Below the pieces are notes generated by a model. The model saw only the letters and a program-made list of their open reading frames with translations, did not search any database and was not told the DNA's origin. The position numbers and the translations under genes were made by a program. DNA of 64,000 bases, taken from assembly GCF_003797765.1 (NCBI RefSeq), contig NZ_RKMB01000006.1, positions 216,677 to 280,676 of the forward strand. The letters are read 5' to 3'. Numbering within the stretch: the first letter of the stretch is position 1; each line of letters opens with the position of its first letter. Source of the stretch: Ramlibacter sp. WS9 (GTDB lineage Bacteria > Pseudomonadota > Gammaproteobacteria > Burkholderiales > Burkholderiaceae_C). Below are positions 53,686-62,397 of the stretch, in pieces.

Positions 53686-54444
53686 TCAGCCGCCCCACGC
53701 CCTGAGCAGCATCTCGGGCTTCCATACGCCGGTACCCGCGAAGCCGGGGCCGCCGTGCTCGGGGTGGACCTTCTGGCCAAAGCCCTCATGCAGATCCAGA
53801 CCGCGGCGGAACCACTGCGCGATTGGATCGCCGTCTTCCAGCACCTTGAACGGGCTCGCGAGGCGAGCCCACTGGAAGGCCGCGAGCACGATGTAGTCGG
53901 CATGGCCTGGTGCGTTGCCCCCCAACCAGGGCTGCCTGTTCAGGGTAAGGCGAATCGGATGGATCGCCTTCCTGAATGCCAGCACCTGCTGCTCGCGCCC
54001 AATCGGCGCTTGTTCCAGCGTGCAGCCGAGCATCTCTTCGCGCGTCTTGCGGAAGTACGCCTGATCATGGGAATTCATCAACTCAAACACGTCGCGCGAG
54101 ACGAGCCGCAACATGGCCGGATGCATCACCTTGTCGGTGAAACACTCCACGAATCGCGCCGTTCCCTTGCCCAGCGGACAGCCAAACAGCGGCGGCCGGT
54201 CCGGGAAACGCTCGTCGAGGAACTCTGCGATGTCCCAGCTGTCTTCGACGAACGTGCCTCCGATGCGAATCGCCGGGACCGTGCGGCGTGAGCCCCCGAG
54301 CTCGCCGATGTCCGGAAACCCGATCTGGACCGACTTGAACGCCAAGCCTTTGTGCCGCAAGCCCCAGCGCGTACGCCAGCAGAACGGGCTGAACCGGGTA
54401 TCGTCCGCGGCCGCTAGTTCGTAGAGGATGATGTCGCTGCTCAT
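53686..54444 (-). CDS. Glutathione S-transferase (beta-etherase LigE-like)
   Basis: Protein of 252 residues with a thioredoxin-fold N-terminus (DDTRFSPFCWRTRWGLRHKG, VPAIRIGG and the GSH-binding VEDSWDIAEFLDERFPD) and an all-helical C-terminal half. SPFCWRTRWGL resembles LigE-type enzymes that cleave lignin beta-aryl ethers with glutathione. It is coupled by ATGA to the CitE-like gene upstream. Cleavage of an ether substrate is inference. Confidence 0.8.
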   Translation of the reverse strand: MSSDIILYELAAADDTRFSPFCWRTRWGLRHKGLAFKSVQIGFPDIGELGGSRRTVPAIRIGGTFVEDSWDIAEFLDERFPDRPPLFGCPLGKGTARFVECFTDKVMHPAMLRLVSRDVFELMNSHDQAYFRKTREEMLGCTLEQAPIGREQQVLAFRKAIHPIRLTLNRQPWLGGNAPGHADYIVLAAFQWARLASPFKVLEDGDPIAQWFRRGLDLHEGFGQKVHPEHGGPGFAGTGVWKPEMLLRAWGG

Positions 54445-55310
54445 TGTGTAGCCATTGCGGCGCTCTGGCGCGCCAGGGCCAGGATGCGCTGCGAAGATCG
54501 CAGCACGGGCTTTTGCAGCATCAGCCCGTCAAGCATCGCCAGGCCCGTAGCGCCGCTTTCCTTGAACGCGGCCACGGCCTGCTCGGCACGGGCGACTTCC
54601 GCGGCGCTGGGCGTGAAGTACTCGTGCACGACGGGAACCTGGGTGGGATGGATGCAACCCTTTCCCGTGAACCCCAGTTCGGCCGCATGCGCGGCCGCGA
54701 CGTGCAGGCCCTGTTTGTCTTCGAGGTGGATGTGCGGGACATCCATCACATCGAGTTCGAAAGCGGCCGCGGCATGCGCCGTCCGCGAGCGCGCGTACAG
54801 CAGGGCCGTGGACGTGCGCCGGCAGCGCAGATCGGCTGAAAGATCCACCTCGCCGAACAGCAGGCATACCATGCGCCGGCTCGCACCGGCGATCTCGAAG
54901 ACGTTCTCCAGGCCCTGGTTGGTCTCGACAATCGCGTAGAACCTGATGGATGCCGCCGCCCCTTGCAACAGCTCGTCCAGCAATTTGATCTCGGCCGCGG
55001 AGCGGACCTTGGGCACCATGACGGCGTCAGGCACATGAGCGAGGCGGATAAGTGCTTCGATGTCGCGCAGGCCGTGCGCGGTGTCCAGCGAATTGATGCG
55101 CACGACCCGTTCGCAGCCATTGGGGTTGGCGCCGGCGAACAGCGGCAGCGTGAGTTCACGGGCTTCGTCCTTGCGGTCGATGGCCACGGCATCTTCCAGA
55201 TCGACGCACACGGCGTCCGCGCCCGAAACGATGGCCTTGAGGTATCTGTCGGGCCGCAGACCAGGGACGAACAGCAGGCTGCGGCGGGGAACAGGGTGGG
55301 CAACTTCCAT
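54441..55310 (-). CDS. CitE/HpcH-family lyase
   Basis: Enzyme of 289 residues of the citrate lyase beta/HpcH-HpaI fold: RRSLLFVPGLRPDRYLKAIV, ADAVCVDLEDAVA with metal Glu, MVPKVRSAAEIKLLDELL, and LLFGEVDLSADL. Homologues cleave malyl-CoA, citramalyl-CoA or similar. CAGGAGACACC precedes ATG 55310. It is the first gene of the run and divergent from the MocR regulator, with candidate operator repeats between them. Confidence 0.88.
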   Translation of the reverse strand: MEVAHPVPRRSLLFVPGLRPDRYLKAIVSGADAVCVDLEDAVAIDRKDEARELTLPLFAGANPNGCERVVRINSLDTAHGLRDIEALIRLAHVPDAVMVPKVRSAAEIKLLDELLQGAAASIRFYAIVETNQGLENVFEIAGASRRMVCLLFGEVDLSADLRCRRTSTALLYARSRTAHAAAAFELDVMDVPHIHLEDKQGLHVAAAHAAELGFTGKGCIHPTQVPVVHEYFTPSAAEVARAEQAVAAFKESGATGLAMLDGLMLQKPVLRSSQRILALARQSAAMATQ

Positions 55311-55365
55311 GGTGTCTCCTGGTGATTCGGCAATGCCAGGCAACTGTAGGAAACGGGCCGGAAAC

Positions 55366-55404
55366 GGTACAGTGACAGTTGGTTGAGTATCGGACTGGTA
55401 CAGT
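55366..55404. promoter_or_regulatory. Direct repeats between the lyase and MocR genes
   Basis: GGTACAGT occurs at 55366-55373 and 55397-55404, 31 bp apart (three helical turns), in the 118-bp divergent gap. Direct repeats so spaced are typical of MocR-protein sites. Confidence 0.5.
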
Positions 55405-55428
55405 TGGGCGCGAACGAACAGCAACTCA

Positions 55429-56850
55429 ATGACCCGTTACCTCGAGATCGCAGAGGACATTTCCGACCTCATCGCCGGCGGGTCACTGCTCCCCGGCGAT
55501 GCGCTTCCGTCGGTGCGCGTTGCCGCGGCGCAGTGCAAGGTGAGCAAGGGCACGGTGATCCAGGCGTACTCGGTGCTTGAAGCTCGCAGCCTGGTCGAAG
55601 CACGACCACAGTCAGGCTTCTACGTCCGGGCGCGTGCCGACGCCGTCGGACCGTTGCCGCGCGCGGGCTTGATGCGACCAAAGGTCGTGCGCATCGGCGC
55701 TCGCGAACGCGTGCGCGACACCCTCGGCGACCTTGTGGGCTCGCGCGTGACCTCGCTGGGCTCGTCGTTTCCGGACCCGTCCCTGTTTCCGTTGCAAGCC
55801 CTCAACCGAGCGTTGGGAGCGAGCAGCCGGCACAGCAGCTACGCGAATACCGTGGCCGACCTGCAATTGGGGCTGCCCGAACTGCGCCGTGCGATCGCCC
55901 AGCGCTACCTTGAACTCGGCTACGTGGTTCCCATGGAGGAGATCGTCATCACATGCGGCGGCATGGAAGCCATCAGCTTGTCGCTGCAGGCCGTGACCAA
56001 GCCCGGCGACCTTGTGCTGATCGACTCTCCGATGTTCTTTTCGGGATTGCAATTGATGGAACAGCTCGGGCTGGGCGCGATCGAGATGCCCACCGACGCC
56101 GGACATGGACTGGACCTCGGCGTGCTGGACAAGACGCTGCACCGCCACAAGGTCGCGGCCTGCCTCTTGATGACGAATTGCCAGAACCCCCTGGGATTCT
56201 CGATGCCGGAGGAAAAGAAGCGAGCCCTGGTCAAGCTGCTCCAGCGCCACGACGTACCGATGGTCGAGAACGACGTGTACACCGAGCTGCAGTTCGACTT
56301 TCGGCACAACCGGGCCGCGAAGGCTTTCGACAAGCGAGGCATCGTGCTGCATTGCGGATCATTCACGAAATGCCTTGCACCGGGTTTCAAGATCGGCTGG
56401 GTCGCTGCCGGGCGCTTTCGGGAAGCCATCGTCAATCGCAAGTTCGCGACCACGTTGGGCACCTCCGTGCCGCCACAGGCCGCCATCGCGCACTACCTGC
56501 GGCATCATGCGTATGAGAGGCACCTTCGGCGGCTTCGCCAAGGATTGCAGGACGGAGTGAACCGGATGTCCCAAGCCGTCACGCAGCACTTCCCGGAGGG
56601 CACGCGATTCACGCGGCCGCAGGGCGGCTACGTCCTGTGGGTCCAATTGCCGGAATCCGTCGATTCGTTTGCCCTGTTCGACCAGGCGGCATCGCGCGAT
56701 ATCGGCATCGCCCCGGGGCCCATCTTTTCCGCCCGCCGCGACTACCGGAACTTCATCCGCCTCAATTGCAGCCACCCGTGGTCGGCATCACTCGACCGCA
56801 CCCTGCTTTGGCTCGGGCAGACCGTGGCGGGCCTGCACCGCGACCGTTGA
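55429..56850 (+). CDS. MocR-type transcription factor (GntR-aminotransferase fusion)
   Basis: Regulator of 473 residues. Residues 1-70 are a GntR winged helix (GDALPSVRVAAAQCKVSKGT), followed by an aminotransferase-fold effector domain binding PLP: ITCGGMEAISLSLQAV, TNCQNPLGFSMPEEKK, and the Schiff-base Lys in GSFTKCLAPGFKIGW. It is divergent from the CitE-like gene, and probably controls that operon together with itself. Confidence 0.92.
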   Translation: MTRYLEIAEDISDLIAGGSLLPGDALPSVRVAAAQCKVSKGTVIQAYSVLEARSLVEARPQSGFYVRARADAVGPLPRAGLMRPKVVRIGARERVRDTLGDLVGSRVTSLGSSFPDPSLFPLQALNRALGASSRHSSYANTVADLQLGLPELRRAIAQRYLELGYVVPMEEIVITCGGMEAISLSLQAVTKPGDLVLIDSPMFFSGLQLMEQLGLGAIEMPTDAGHGLDLGVLDKTLHRHKVAACLLMTNCQNPLGFSMPEEKKRALVKLLQRHDVPMVENDVYTELQFDFRHNRAAKAFDKRGIVLHCGSFTKCLAPGFKIGWVAAGRFREAIVNRKFATTLGTSVPPQAAIAHYLRHHAYERHLRRLRQGLQDGVNRMSQAVTQHFPEGTRFTRPQGGYVLWVQLPESVDSFALFDQAASRDIGIAPGPIFSARRDYRNFIRLNCSHPWSASLDRTLLWLGQTVAGLHRDR

Positions 56851-56864
56851 TCACCGGTGATGAG

Positions 56865-57107
56865 CTAAACAGTCAACTCCGCCTCGAAACGCTGCAACTC
56901 TTCATCAAGCGTTCCACGGCTGCGGAAATTACGGTTGGCCTTGCCGTACCAATATTCGGCATCTTCCAGGTCACCCTCTTGGATGTGCAGGATGCCGTGC
57001 AGCCATGCGGCCTGCTGAGAATCGGAATCGTCGCTTTGCACGAGGTTGTGGGCATCTATCCACCGGCCCGCGCGCATGTGAACGAGTACCTGACGAAGAT
57101 CGATCAT
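56865..57107 (-). CDS. Small TPR-like conserved protein
   Basis: A protein of 80 residues. QVLVHMRAGRWIDAHNLVQ and WLHGILHIQEGDLEDAEYWYG resemble a single TPR-like pair of helices, found as a small conserved protein in many proteobacteria. AAGGAGCTTGG precedes the start. It is convergent with the MocR gene. Function unknown. Confidence 0.78.
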   Translation of the reverse strand: MIDLRQVLVHMRAGRWIDAHNLVQSDDSDSQQAAWLHGILHIQEGDLEDAEYWYGKANRNFRSRGTLDEELQRFEAELTV

Positions 57108-57135
57108 CCAAGCTCCTTAGGACCGCGCCGCGCGC

Positions 57136-58251
57136 TTAGCGCTGCCCGAAGTTCACCCCGTCGAACAATTCCTTGTGCTCGCGGGGTTGCGAGCGCCAGT
57201 ACTGCTTTGGGGCAAGGACATGCGCGCCAAGCTTCGCGGCCGCGTGCCAGGGCCAGCGCGGGTCATACAGCATCGCCCTGGCCAGTGACACAGCGTCCGC
57301 CTCGCCGTTGGCGATGATCGCTTCGGCCTGCTCGGGCTCGGTGATCAGGCCCACGGCCATGGTGGGCAGGCCTACTTCGGCCTTGACTTTCTGCGCGTAC
57401 GGCACCTGGTACCCCGGGCCGAGCTTGATGGCCTGCGCAGGTGAAACGCCGCCGGTGGTGACGTGAATGGCGGCGCAGCCGCGCGCCTTCAGGGCGTGCG
57501 ACAGCGCTACCGTCCCCTCGATGTCCCATCCGCCCGGCACCCAGTCGGTGGCGGAGATGCGCATCCAGACCGGCTTCTCGGCCGGGAACGCCGCACGCAC
57601 GGCGTCGAACACCTCCAGCGGAAAGCGCATGCGGTTCTCCAGGCTGCCGCCGTACGCGTCGTCGCGCTTGTTGGCGATGGGCGACAAGAACTGATGCAGC
57701 AGATAGCCGTGCGCGCCATGCACTTCGATACCGTCGAATCCCAGGCGCGCGGCGCGGTGTGTCGCCTCAACGAAGTCATCGCGCACGCGGCGCAGTCCTC
57801 CCGCATCCAGCGCCATCGGCGCGCCTTCGCCGTCCGCGTGCGGCACAGCGCTGGGCGCTTCGGTTGTCCAGCCGCCCGGTTCATCGGCTGCGATTTGGGC
57901 GCCACCGTTCCACGGGGCCTGGCTGGACGCCTTGCGACCGGCATGCGAGAGCTGGATAGCCAGTGCGATGGGTGAATAGGCCCGGATAGCGCCGAGCACG
58001 CGGGCCAGAGCTGCCTCGTTCTCATGAGAGTACAGGCCCAGGTCCTGCGACGAAATGCGGCCACGCGCCGACACCGAAGTCGCTTCCAGAATCATCAGTC
58101 CGGCGCCCGAGAGTGCCAAGTGGCCCAGGTGGATCATGTGCCAATCGGTGGCGGACCCTTCTGTGGCCGAATACTGGCACATCGGAGCGATCACGATCCG
58201 GTTGGGCATGCGCAGATCGTTCAACGACCAAGACTCGAAGAGACGGCTCAT
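57136..58251 (-). CDS. Old Yellow Enzyme, XenA/YqjM type
   Basis: FMN-dependent ene-reductase of 371 residues. Residues 22-28 PMCQYSA contain Cys25 of the thermophilic-like OYE class. HAGRKASSQAPW, EVHGAHGYLLHQFLSP and the FMN phosphate site ADAVSLARAMLYDPRWPWHAA follow. It reduces activated C=C bonds with NAD(P)H and could reduce xenobiotic enones or nitro compounds. It lies alone between a small TPR-like gene and the LacI regulator. Confidence 0.92.
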   Translation of the reverse strand: MSRLFESWSLNDLRMPNRIVIAPMCQYSATEGSATDWHMIHLGHLALSGAGLMILEATSVSARGRISSQDLGLYSHENEAALARVLGAIRAYSPIALAIQLSHAGRKASSQAPWNGGAQIAADEPGGWTTEAPSAVPHADGEGAPMALDAGGLRRVRDDFVEATHRAARLGFDGIEVHGAHGYLLHQFLSPIANKRDDAYGGSLENRMRFPLEVFDAVRAAFPAEKPVWMRISATDWVPGGWDIEGTVALSHALKARGCAAIHVTTGGVSPAQAIKLGPGYQVPYAQKVKAEVGLPTMAVGLITEPEQAEAIIANGEADAVSLARAMLYDPRWPWHAAAKLGAHVLAPKQYWRSQPREHKELFDGVNFGQR

Positions 58252-58297
58252 TGTTGATACTTCCTATGTGAGCAGAAGCGCAGCGTTCAACGTCGCC

Positions 58298-59320
58298 TTA
58301 GCCCGGAGAAAGCCTGCGCAAGCTTTCGCGCACGACGAGGCGCGTTACCAGATCGGACTCAGCGGGCGATTCGACATCTTCGATCAGCTCCACGATGCGC
58401 CTTGCGGCACGCACCCCGATCTCGACGGTCGGAACATGAACGGTCGTAAGCCGAGGCTCCACCAGATTAGCCAATTCGACGTCGTCTGATCCCGTCACAG
58501 ACAGGTCGTCGGGAACCCGCAGCCCGCGGTCCCGACACTCGCCCATGGCACCAACGGCCTGGATATCGTTGCCACAGATAAGCGCGGTCGGTGGTGTCTT
58601 GAAAGTCATGAGGTTTCGCACAGCCTGCCGGCCCCCATCGAAGGTGAAGGGCTGCTCCTCCATCCACTCAGGACGCAGTTCCAGACCGGCGGCTTTGAGC
58701 GCTGCCCGAGTGGCGGCGATACGGGCCCGCACCCGCTCGTTGCCCTGGGCCACGCCACTGCACAGTGCTATGCGTGAGTGCCCGTATTGCGCGACCAGGC
58801 TGGCCATTTCGTAGGCGGCGTCGTAGTAAGAGAACCCAATACAGTCCCGGGTTCCACGCTCGTCGGTCGACCAGGTCATCACATAGGGCAACCGGTACTG
58901 TCGAGCCAGGTCGAACACGGCGTCGGCGTGATCGGTGCCGACAAGCACAATGCCATCGACCCCGCGCTCGAGGATCGCCCTCAGAACCTCGGCCTCGCGT
59001 TCCGGCTTGTACTCGTGGCTGGCCACCAGCAGCTGGTAGCCAAGGGTCCAAAGTGTGCGCTGCAAGGATTGAATCGAGACCGCGAAGATCGGGTTGTCCA
59101 GCGTCGGGTACACGGCCGCGACGGTTCGGGTCCTACGCGAAGCCAGCGCCTGGGCCGCGCCATTGCGCACGTAACCCAATTGCTCCACGGCGCGCTGTAC
59201 CTTTTCCAACGTGACGGGCTTGACCTGGTCCGGAATCGAAAGCGCGCGCGAGGCGCTCCCCAACGAGACACCGGCGAGGCGAGCGACATCTTCCAGTGTG
59301 GGGCGGGAATCTACGGACAT
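58298..59320 (-). CDS. LacI/GalR-family regulator
   Basis: Repressor of 340 residues with an N-terminal helix-turn-helix and hinge (PTLEDVARLAGVSLGSASRA, VQRAVEQLGYVRNGAAQALA) and a periplasmic-binding-protein-like effector domain (GIVLVGTDHADAVFD, PTALICGNDIQAVGAMGEC). ATG 59320 is chosen. It is divergent from a solute-binding protein gene, with two matching palindromes (59408 and 59467) as likely operators; it probably represses that gene and perhaps itself. Confidence 0.9.
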   Translation of the reverse strand: MSVDSRPTLEDVARLAGVSLGSASRALSIPDQVKPVTLEKVQRAVEQLGYVRNGAAQALASRRTRTVAAVYPTLDNPIFAVSIQSLQRTLWTLGYQLLVASHEYKPEREAEVLRAILERGVDGIVLVGTDHADAVFDLARQYRLPYVMTWSTDERGTRDCIGFSYYDAAYEMASLVAQYGHSRIALCSGVAQGNERVRARIAATRAALKAAGLELRPEWMEEQPFTFDGGRQAVRNLMTFKTPPTALICGNDIQAVGAMGECRDRGLRVPDDLSVTGSDDVELANLVEPRLTTVHVPTVEIGVRAARRIVELIEDVESPAESDLVTRLVVRESLRRLSPG

Positions 59321-59407
59321 TGGCAACAGTTGATGGTCATGCAAAGCGCCGGGGCATCGTATCTCAGGGTAAATACCCGTCATACGCACGGGCGACGCCC
59401 GCACAAT

Positions 59408-59419
59408 TGAAGCGCTTCA
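59408..59419. promoter_or_regulatory. LacI-type operator 1
   Basis: The perfect 12-bp palindrome TGAAGCGCTTCA, the shape of a LacI/GalR operator with a central CG. It lies 88 bp before the LacI gene start and 47 bp before the second site. Confidence 0.7.
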
Positions 59420-59465
59420 TTTCTTTAAATCCAATTTTCTCAGTTTAGCACCAAGGAAAGTATTT

Positions 59466-60731
59466 ATGAAACGCTTCACAAAAACTCAAGCCGAAGTGAC
59501 ACGCCCACGCGTTAGGAAGACCCAGATGCTCAGGCTTCTCCGGGTTGCCGCTGTCGCATTCGGCGCCGCAGCGCTTGGTTTAGGGGCGGCGCATGCAGCG
59601 GACGTGAAGATCGGCGCGCTATACCCCTTCAGCGGCGGCCTGGCGCAGCTCGGTGACGAGAGCTTCCGCGGCCTGCAGATTGCCGTGGAAGAAAGGAATG
59701 CCGCAGGGGGCATCAACGGCAACAAGATCGTGCTCGTGAAGGCGGATGCTGCCGATGCCGAACAGGCAGCGATCGGAGCTCAACACCTCATCTCCACGGA
59801 AAAGGTGACTGCCGTGTTCGGCAGCTATGCGTCCGGCATTTCGCTGGCGGCGACGCAGGTGACCGACCCGGCAGGCGTGCCCTACTTCGAGCTGGGCGCG
59901 GTTGCCGACACCGTCACTGGCCGGGGATTCAGGAATGTTTTCAGAAGCAACGCCACGGCCAAAAACTTTGCCGAACGCACCATCGAGGCCGTCGTCAAAG
60001 TGGTCGCACCGGGTCTTCGAGTTAACCCGAAGACCTTGAAACTGGCCATCATCTACGAAGATGGGCCCTATGGCACCCTTGTAGGCGGCTACCAAAAAGA
60101 AGAGGCAAAGCGACTGGGGCTCACTGTTGTCGAGAGCCAGTCGTATTCCGCAAAAAGCCTGGATCTGGCCTCGCTCGTCCAGCGGCTGAAGGGCGCCGGC
60201 GCAGACATTGTCTTGCAGACGTCGTACAAGAATGACACGATCCTTTTCTTTCGCCAGGCGGCCACGGCTGGATTCAAACCCAAGGCCTTCATCGGCGCCG
60301 GCGGCGGGTACTCGCTCAATGACACCGCGAGTGCGCTGGGTACAGCCATGGAAGGCGTGTTCAACGTCGACTTCCCCCAAGCGACGATGGGTGAGGCCGG
60401 TGCCCCCGGCCTGCGCAGCTTCGTGATCTCGTATGTGCGGCAGTACTTCATGGCCCCGCGCTCCGGACATAGCCTTGTGAACTATGTTGGCGCCAAGGCA
60501 TTTCTGGACATCCTGGCAAACGCAAAATCCACCGACAAGGAAAAGATTCGAGAAGCTGTGCTGGCTTACAAGAAAGCGCCGGGCACCACAGCGACCGGAT
60601 GGGGTTTCCAGTTCGCCGACAACGGACAGAACCAGCTGGCTACGGCAAACCTGATGCAGTGGCAAAGGGGCCTTCCAGTCACGGTCTATCCGCCCTCTGT
60701 TGCAACCGGCAAGCCTATTGCTGGCCGTTGA
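59466..60731 (+). CDS. Branched-chain-amino-acid-type ABC solute-binding protein
   Basis: Periplasmic protein of 421 residues (Peripla_BP_6/LivK-like): VKIGALYPFSGGLAQLGDES, GAQHLISTEKVTAVFGSYAS, NPKTLKLAIIYEDGPYGT. The first 20 residues (MKRFTKTQAEVTRPRVRKTQ) are unlike a signal peptide, while a good one starts at Met21, coordinate 59526, with AGGAAG before it; that start is a real alternative and would leave the second operator in the leader. No permease or ATPase is nearby. The ligand may be an aromatic or amino acid. Confidence 0.85.
   Translation: MKRFTKTQAEVTRPRVRKTQMLRLLRVAAVAFGAAALGLGAAHAADVKIGALYPFSGGLAQLGDESFRGLQIAVEERNAAGGINGNKIVLVKADAADAEQAAIGAQHLISTEKVTAVFGSYASGISLAATQVTDPAGVPYFELGAVADTVTGRGFRNVFRSNATAKNFAERTIEAVVKVVAPGLRVNPKTLKLAIIYEDGPYGTLVGGYQKEEAKRLGLTVVESQSYSAKSLDLASLVQRLKGAGADIVLQTSYKNDTILFFRQAATAGFKPKAFIGAGGGYSLNDTASALGTAMEGVFNVDFPQATMGEAGAPGLRSFVISYVRQYFMAPRSGHSLVNYVGAKAFLDILANAKSTDKEKIREAVLAYKKAPGTTATGWGFQFADNGQNQLATANLMQWQRGLPVTVYPPSVATGKPIAGR
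59467..59478. promoter_or_regulatory. LacI-type operator 2, at the start codon
   Basis: TGAAACGCTTCA differs from operator 1 by one base. It overlaps the ATG at 59466. Its centre is 59 bp from that of operator 1, allowing a repression loop or roadblock. Confidence 0.6.
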
Positions 60732-60774
60732 CAAGTCTCTGGGGGCGCACCGTAGCTGATGGCTGTGGTGCCAT

Positions 60775-62370
60775 TCAGCACCTGGCGTCTTCCAGGATGA
60801 GATCGGCTCCGCGCTCGGCTGTCATCATCACGGCGGCTTGAATGTTGCCTGAGACCATCTTGGGCATCACAGACGCATCGACCACGCGCAGGCCCGCCAA
60901 CCCACGCAGCTTCAGGCGAAGGTCGACCACGGCCGAATCATCTTCGCCCATCCGGCAGGTACCGATCGGGTGATAGATGCTTTGGCCGTTTTGGCGCGCG
61001 AAACTCAGCCAGTCCTCATCGCTGCTCACGCCCTCGCCTGGGTTCATCTCGAAGTCGATGTACGGACGCATCGCCGGTTGATTGACGATGCGCCGGGCCA
61101 ACTGCATGCTTCTGATCATGCAAAGCTGATCCACCGGGCTGTCGAGAAAGTTTGGGCGGATGGCCGGGCCCATCAGCTGATCGCGTGAACGCACGTGAAT
61201 GCTGCCCAGCGACTCCGGACGCAGTTGCGTGACGCCGATGGTCATGCCCGGTTTGCGATCGAGGATGCGCTCGGCCGCGTTGGCGTAGCTCGCGTGGACA
61301 AAGAAGTACTGGGCATCCGGCGTTGCCGTGTCCGGCTGTGACTTGACGAAGCCGTGAACCAGCCCGGTACCCAGCGTCAGGATGCCCTTGCGCCGCGTGT
61401 AGTAGTTCATCACCTCCCGAACGAGTCGCCATCCCCGCGACATCTCATTGAGCGTGACTGTGTTTTTCACGCGCCAGTTCATGCGCGTGGCGAAGTGGTC
61501 GATGTAGTTCTCGCCCACACCCTTGAGCGCGTGGCGCACAGGAATGCCGACAGATTGCAGCAGCTCGGGCTGGCCAATGCCCGACAGCTCCAGGAGCTGC
61601 GGCGACTGGATGGCGCCGGCCGCAAGGATCACTTCGACATTGGCCCGCACCATCACATCGCGCCCACCCTCCCGGTAAGTGACACCGACGCAGCGACTGC
61701 CCTCCAGCTCAAGGGAAGTCACTTGGACATGGGTCGCGATCGCCAGGTTTTCGCGCGTCCTGGCCGGCGCCAGATAGGCGTCGTAAGCACTCCAGCGCCG
61801 CCCATTGCGCTGGCAGACCTGGTAGTAGCCGAAGCCTTCCTGGTTGGACCCGTTGTAGTCATCGATCAGCGCATGGCCATCCTGCATTGCGGCATGCAGA
61901 AATCCCTCGGCGATCGGAAATCGCTCGCCCACTTGCTCAAGATTCATCGGCCCGTCGGTGCCGCGGAAGGCTCCGCCTGGCGCATAGCGCTCCAGCCTGC
62001 GAAAGTAGGGCTCGACGTCCGCGTAGCCCCAGCCCCTGGCGCCGCCGTCGCGCCAGGCGTCGTAGTCTTGCGGTTGGCCGCGCACGTAAACCATGCCGTT
62101 GATCAGCGTAGAGCCGCCCAGGCCTTTGCCGCGTGGCACGGCGATGACACGATTGTTCGTGTTGGCCTCGGGCGTGGTCTCGAATCGCCAGTTGTATTTG
62201 CGGTTGGTGAGCAGCTTGCTGAAGCCTGCCGGTATCGGAATCCACATGCCGTTCGGCTCACCGCCCGCTTCGAGCATGAGCACACGGTGCTTTCCGGATG
62301 CAGTCAGCCGGTTCGCCAGGACGCAGCCCGCGGTGCCGCCGCCAACGATGATGTAGTCAAATGAATCCAT
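60775..62370 (-). CDS. GMC-family oxidoreductase (choline dehydrogenase-like)
   Basis: FAD enzyme of 531 residues. DYIIVGGGTAGCVLANRLTA at the N-terminus, RGKGLGGSTLINGMVYVRG, AAGAIQSPQLLELSGIG and catalytic C-terminal YHPIGTCRMG and VSGNIQAAVMM are family motifs. It oxidises an alcohol to an aldehyde. ATG 62370 is chosen over a TTG two codons earlier. It is 27 bp after the FAD oxidase gene, so they are co-transcribed, and convergent with the solute-binding protein gene. Confidence 0.92.
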   Translation of the reverse strand: MDSFDYIIVGGGTAGCVLANRLTASGKHRVLMLEAGGEPNGMWIPIPAGFSKLLTNRKYNWRFETTPEANTNNRVIAVPRGKGLGGSTLINGMVYVRGQPQDYDAWRDGGARGWGYADVEPYFRRLERYAPGGAFRGTDGPMNLEQVGERFPIAEGFLHAAMQDGHALIDDYNGSNQEGFGYYQVCQRNGRRWSAYDAYLAPARTRENLAIATHVQVTSLELEGSRCVGVTYREGGRDVMVRANVEVILAAGAIQSPQLLELSGIGQPELLQSVGIPVRHALKGVGENYIDHFATRMNWRVKNTVTLNEMSRGWRLVREVMNYYTRRKGILTLGTGLVHGFVKSQPDTATPDAQYFFVHASYANAAERILDRKPGMTIGVTQLRPESLGSIHVRSRDQLMGPAIRPNFLDSPVDQLCMIRSMQLARRIVNQPAMRPYIDFEMNPGEGVSSDEDWLSFARQNGQSIYHPIGTCRMGEDDSAVVDLRLKLRGLAGLRVVDASVMPKMVSGNIQAAVMMTAERGADLILEDARC

Positions 62371-62397
62371 GCTCAATTTCTCATGCTCCCTGCGAAG

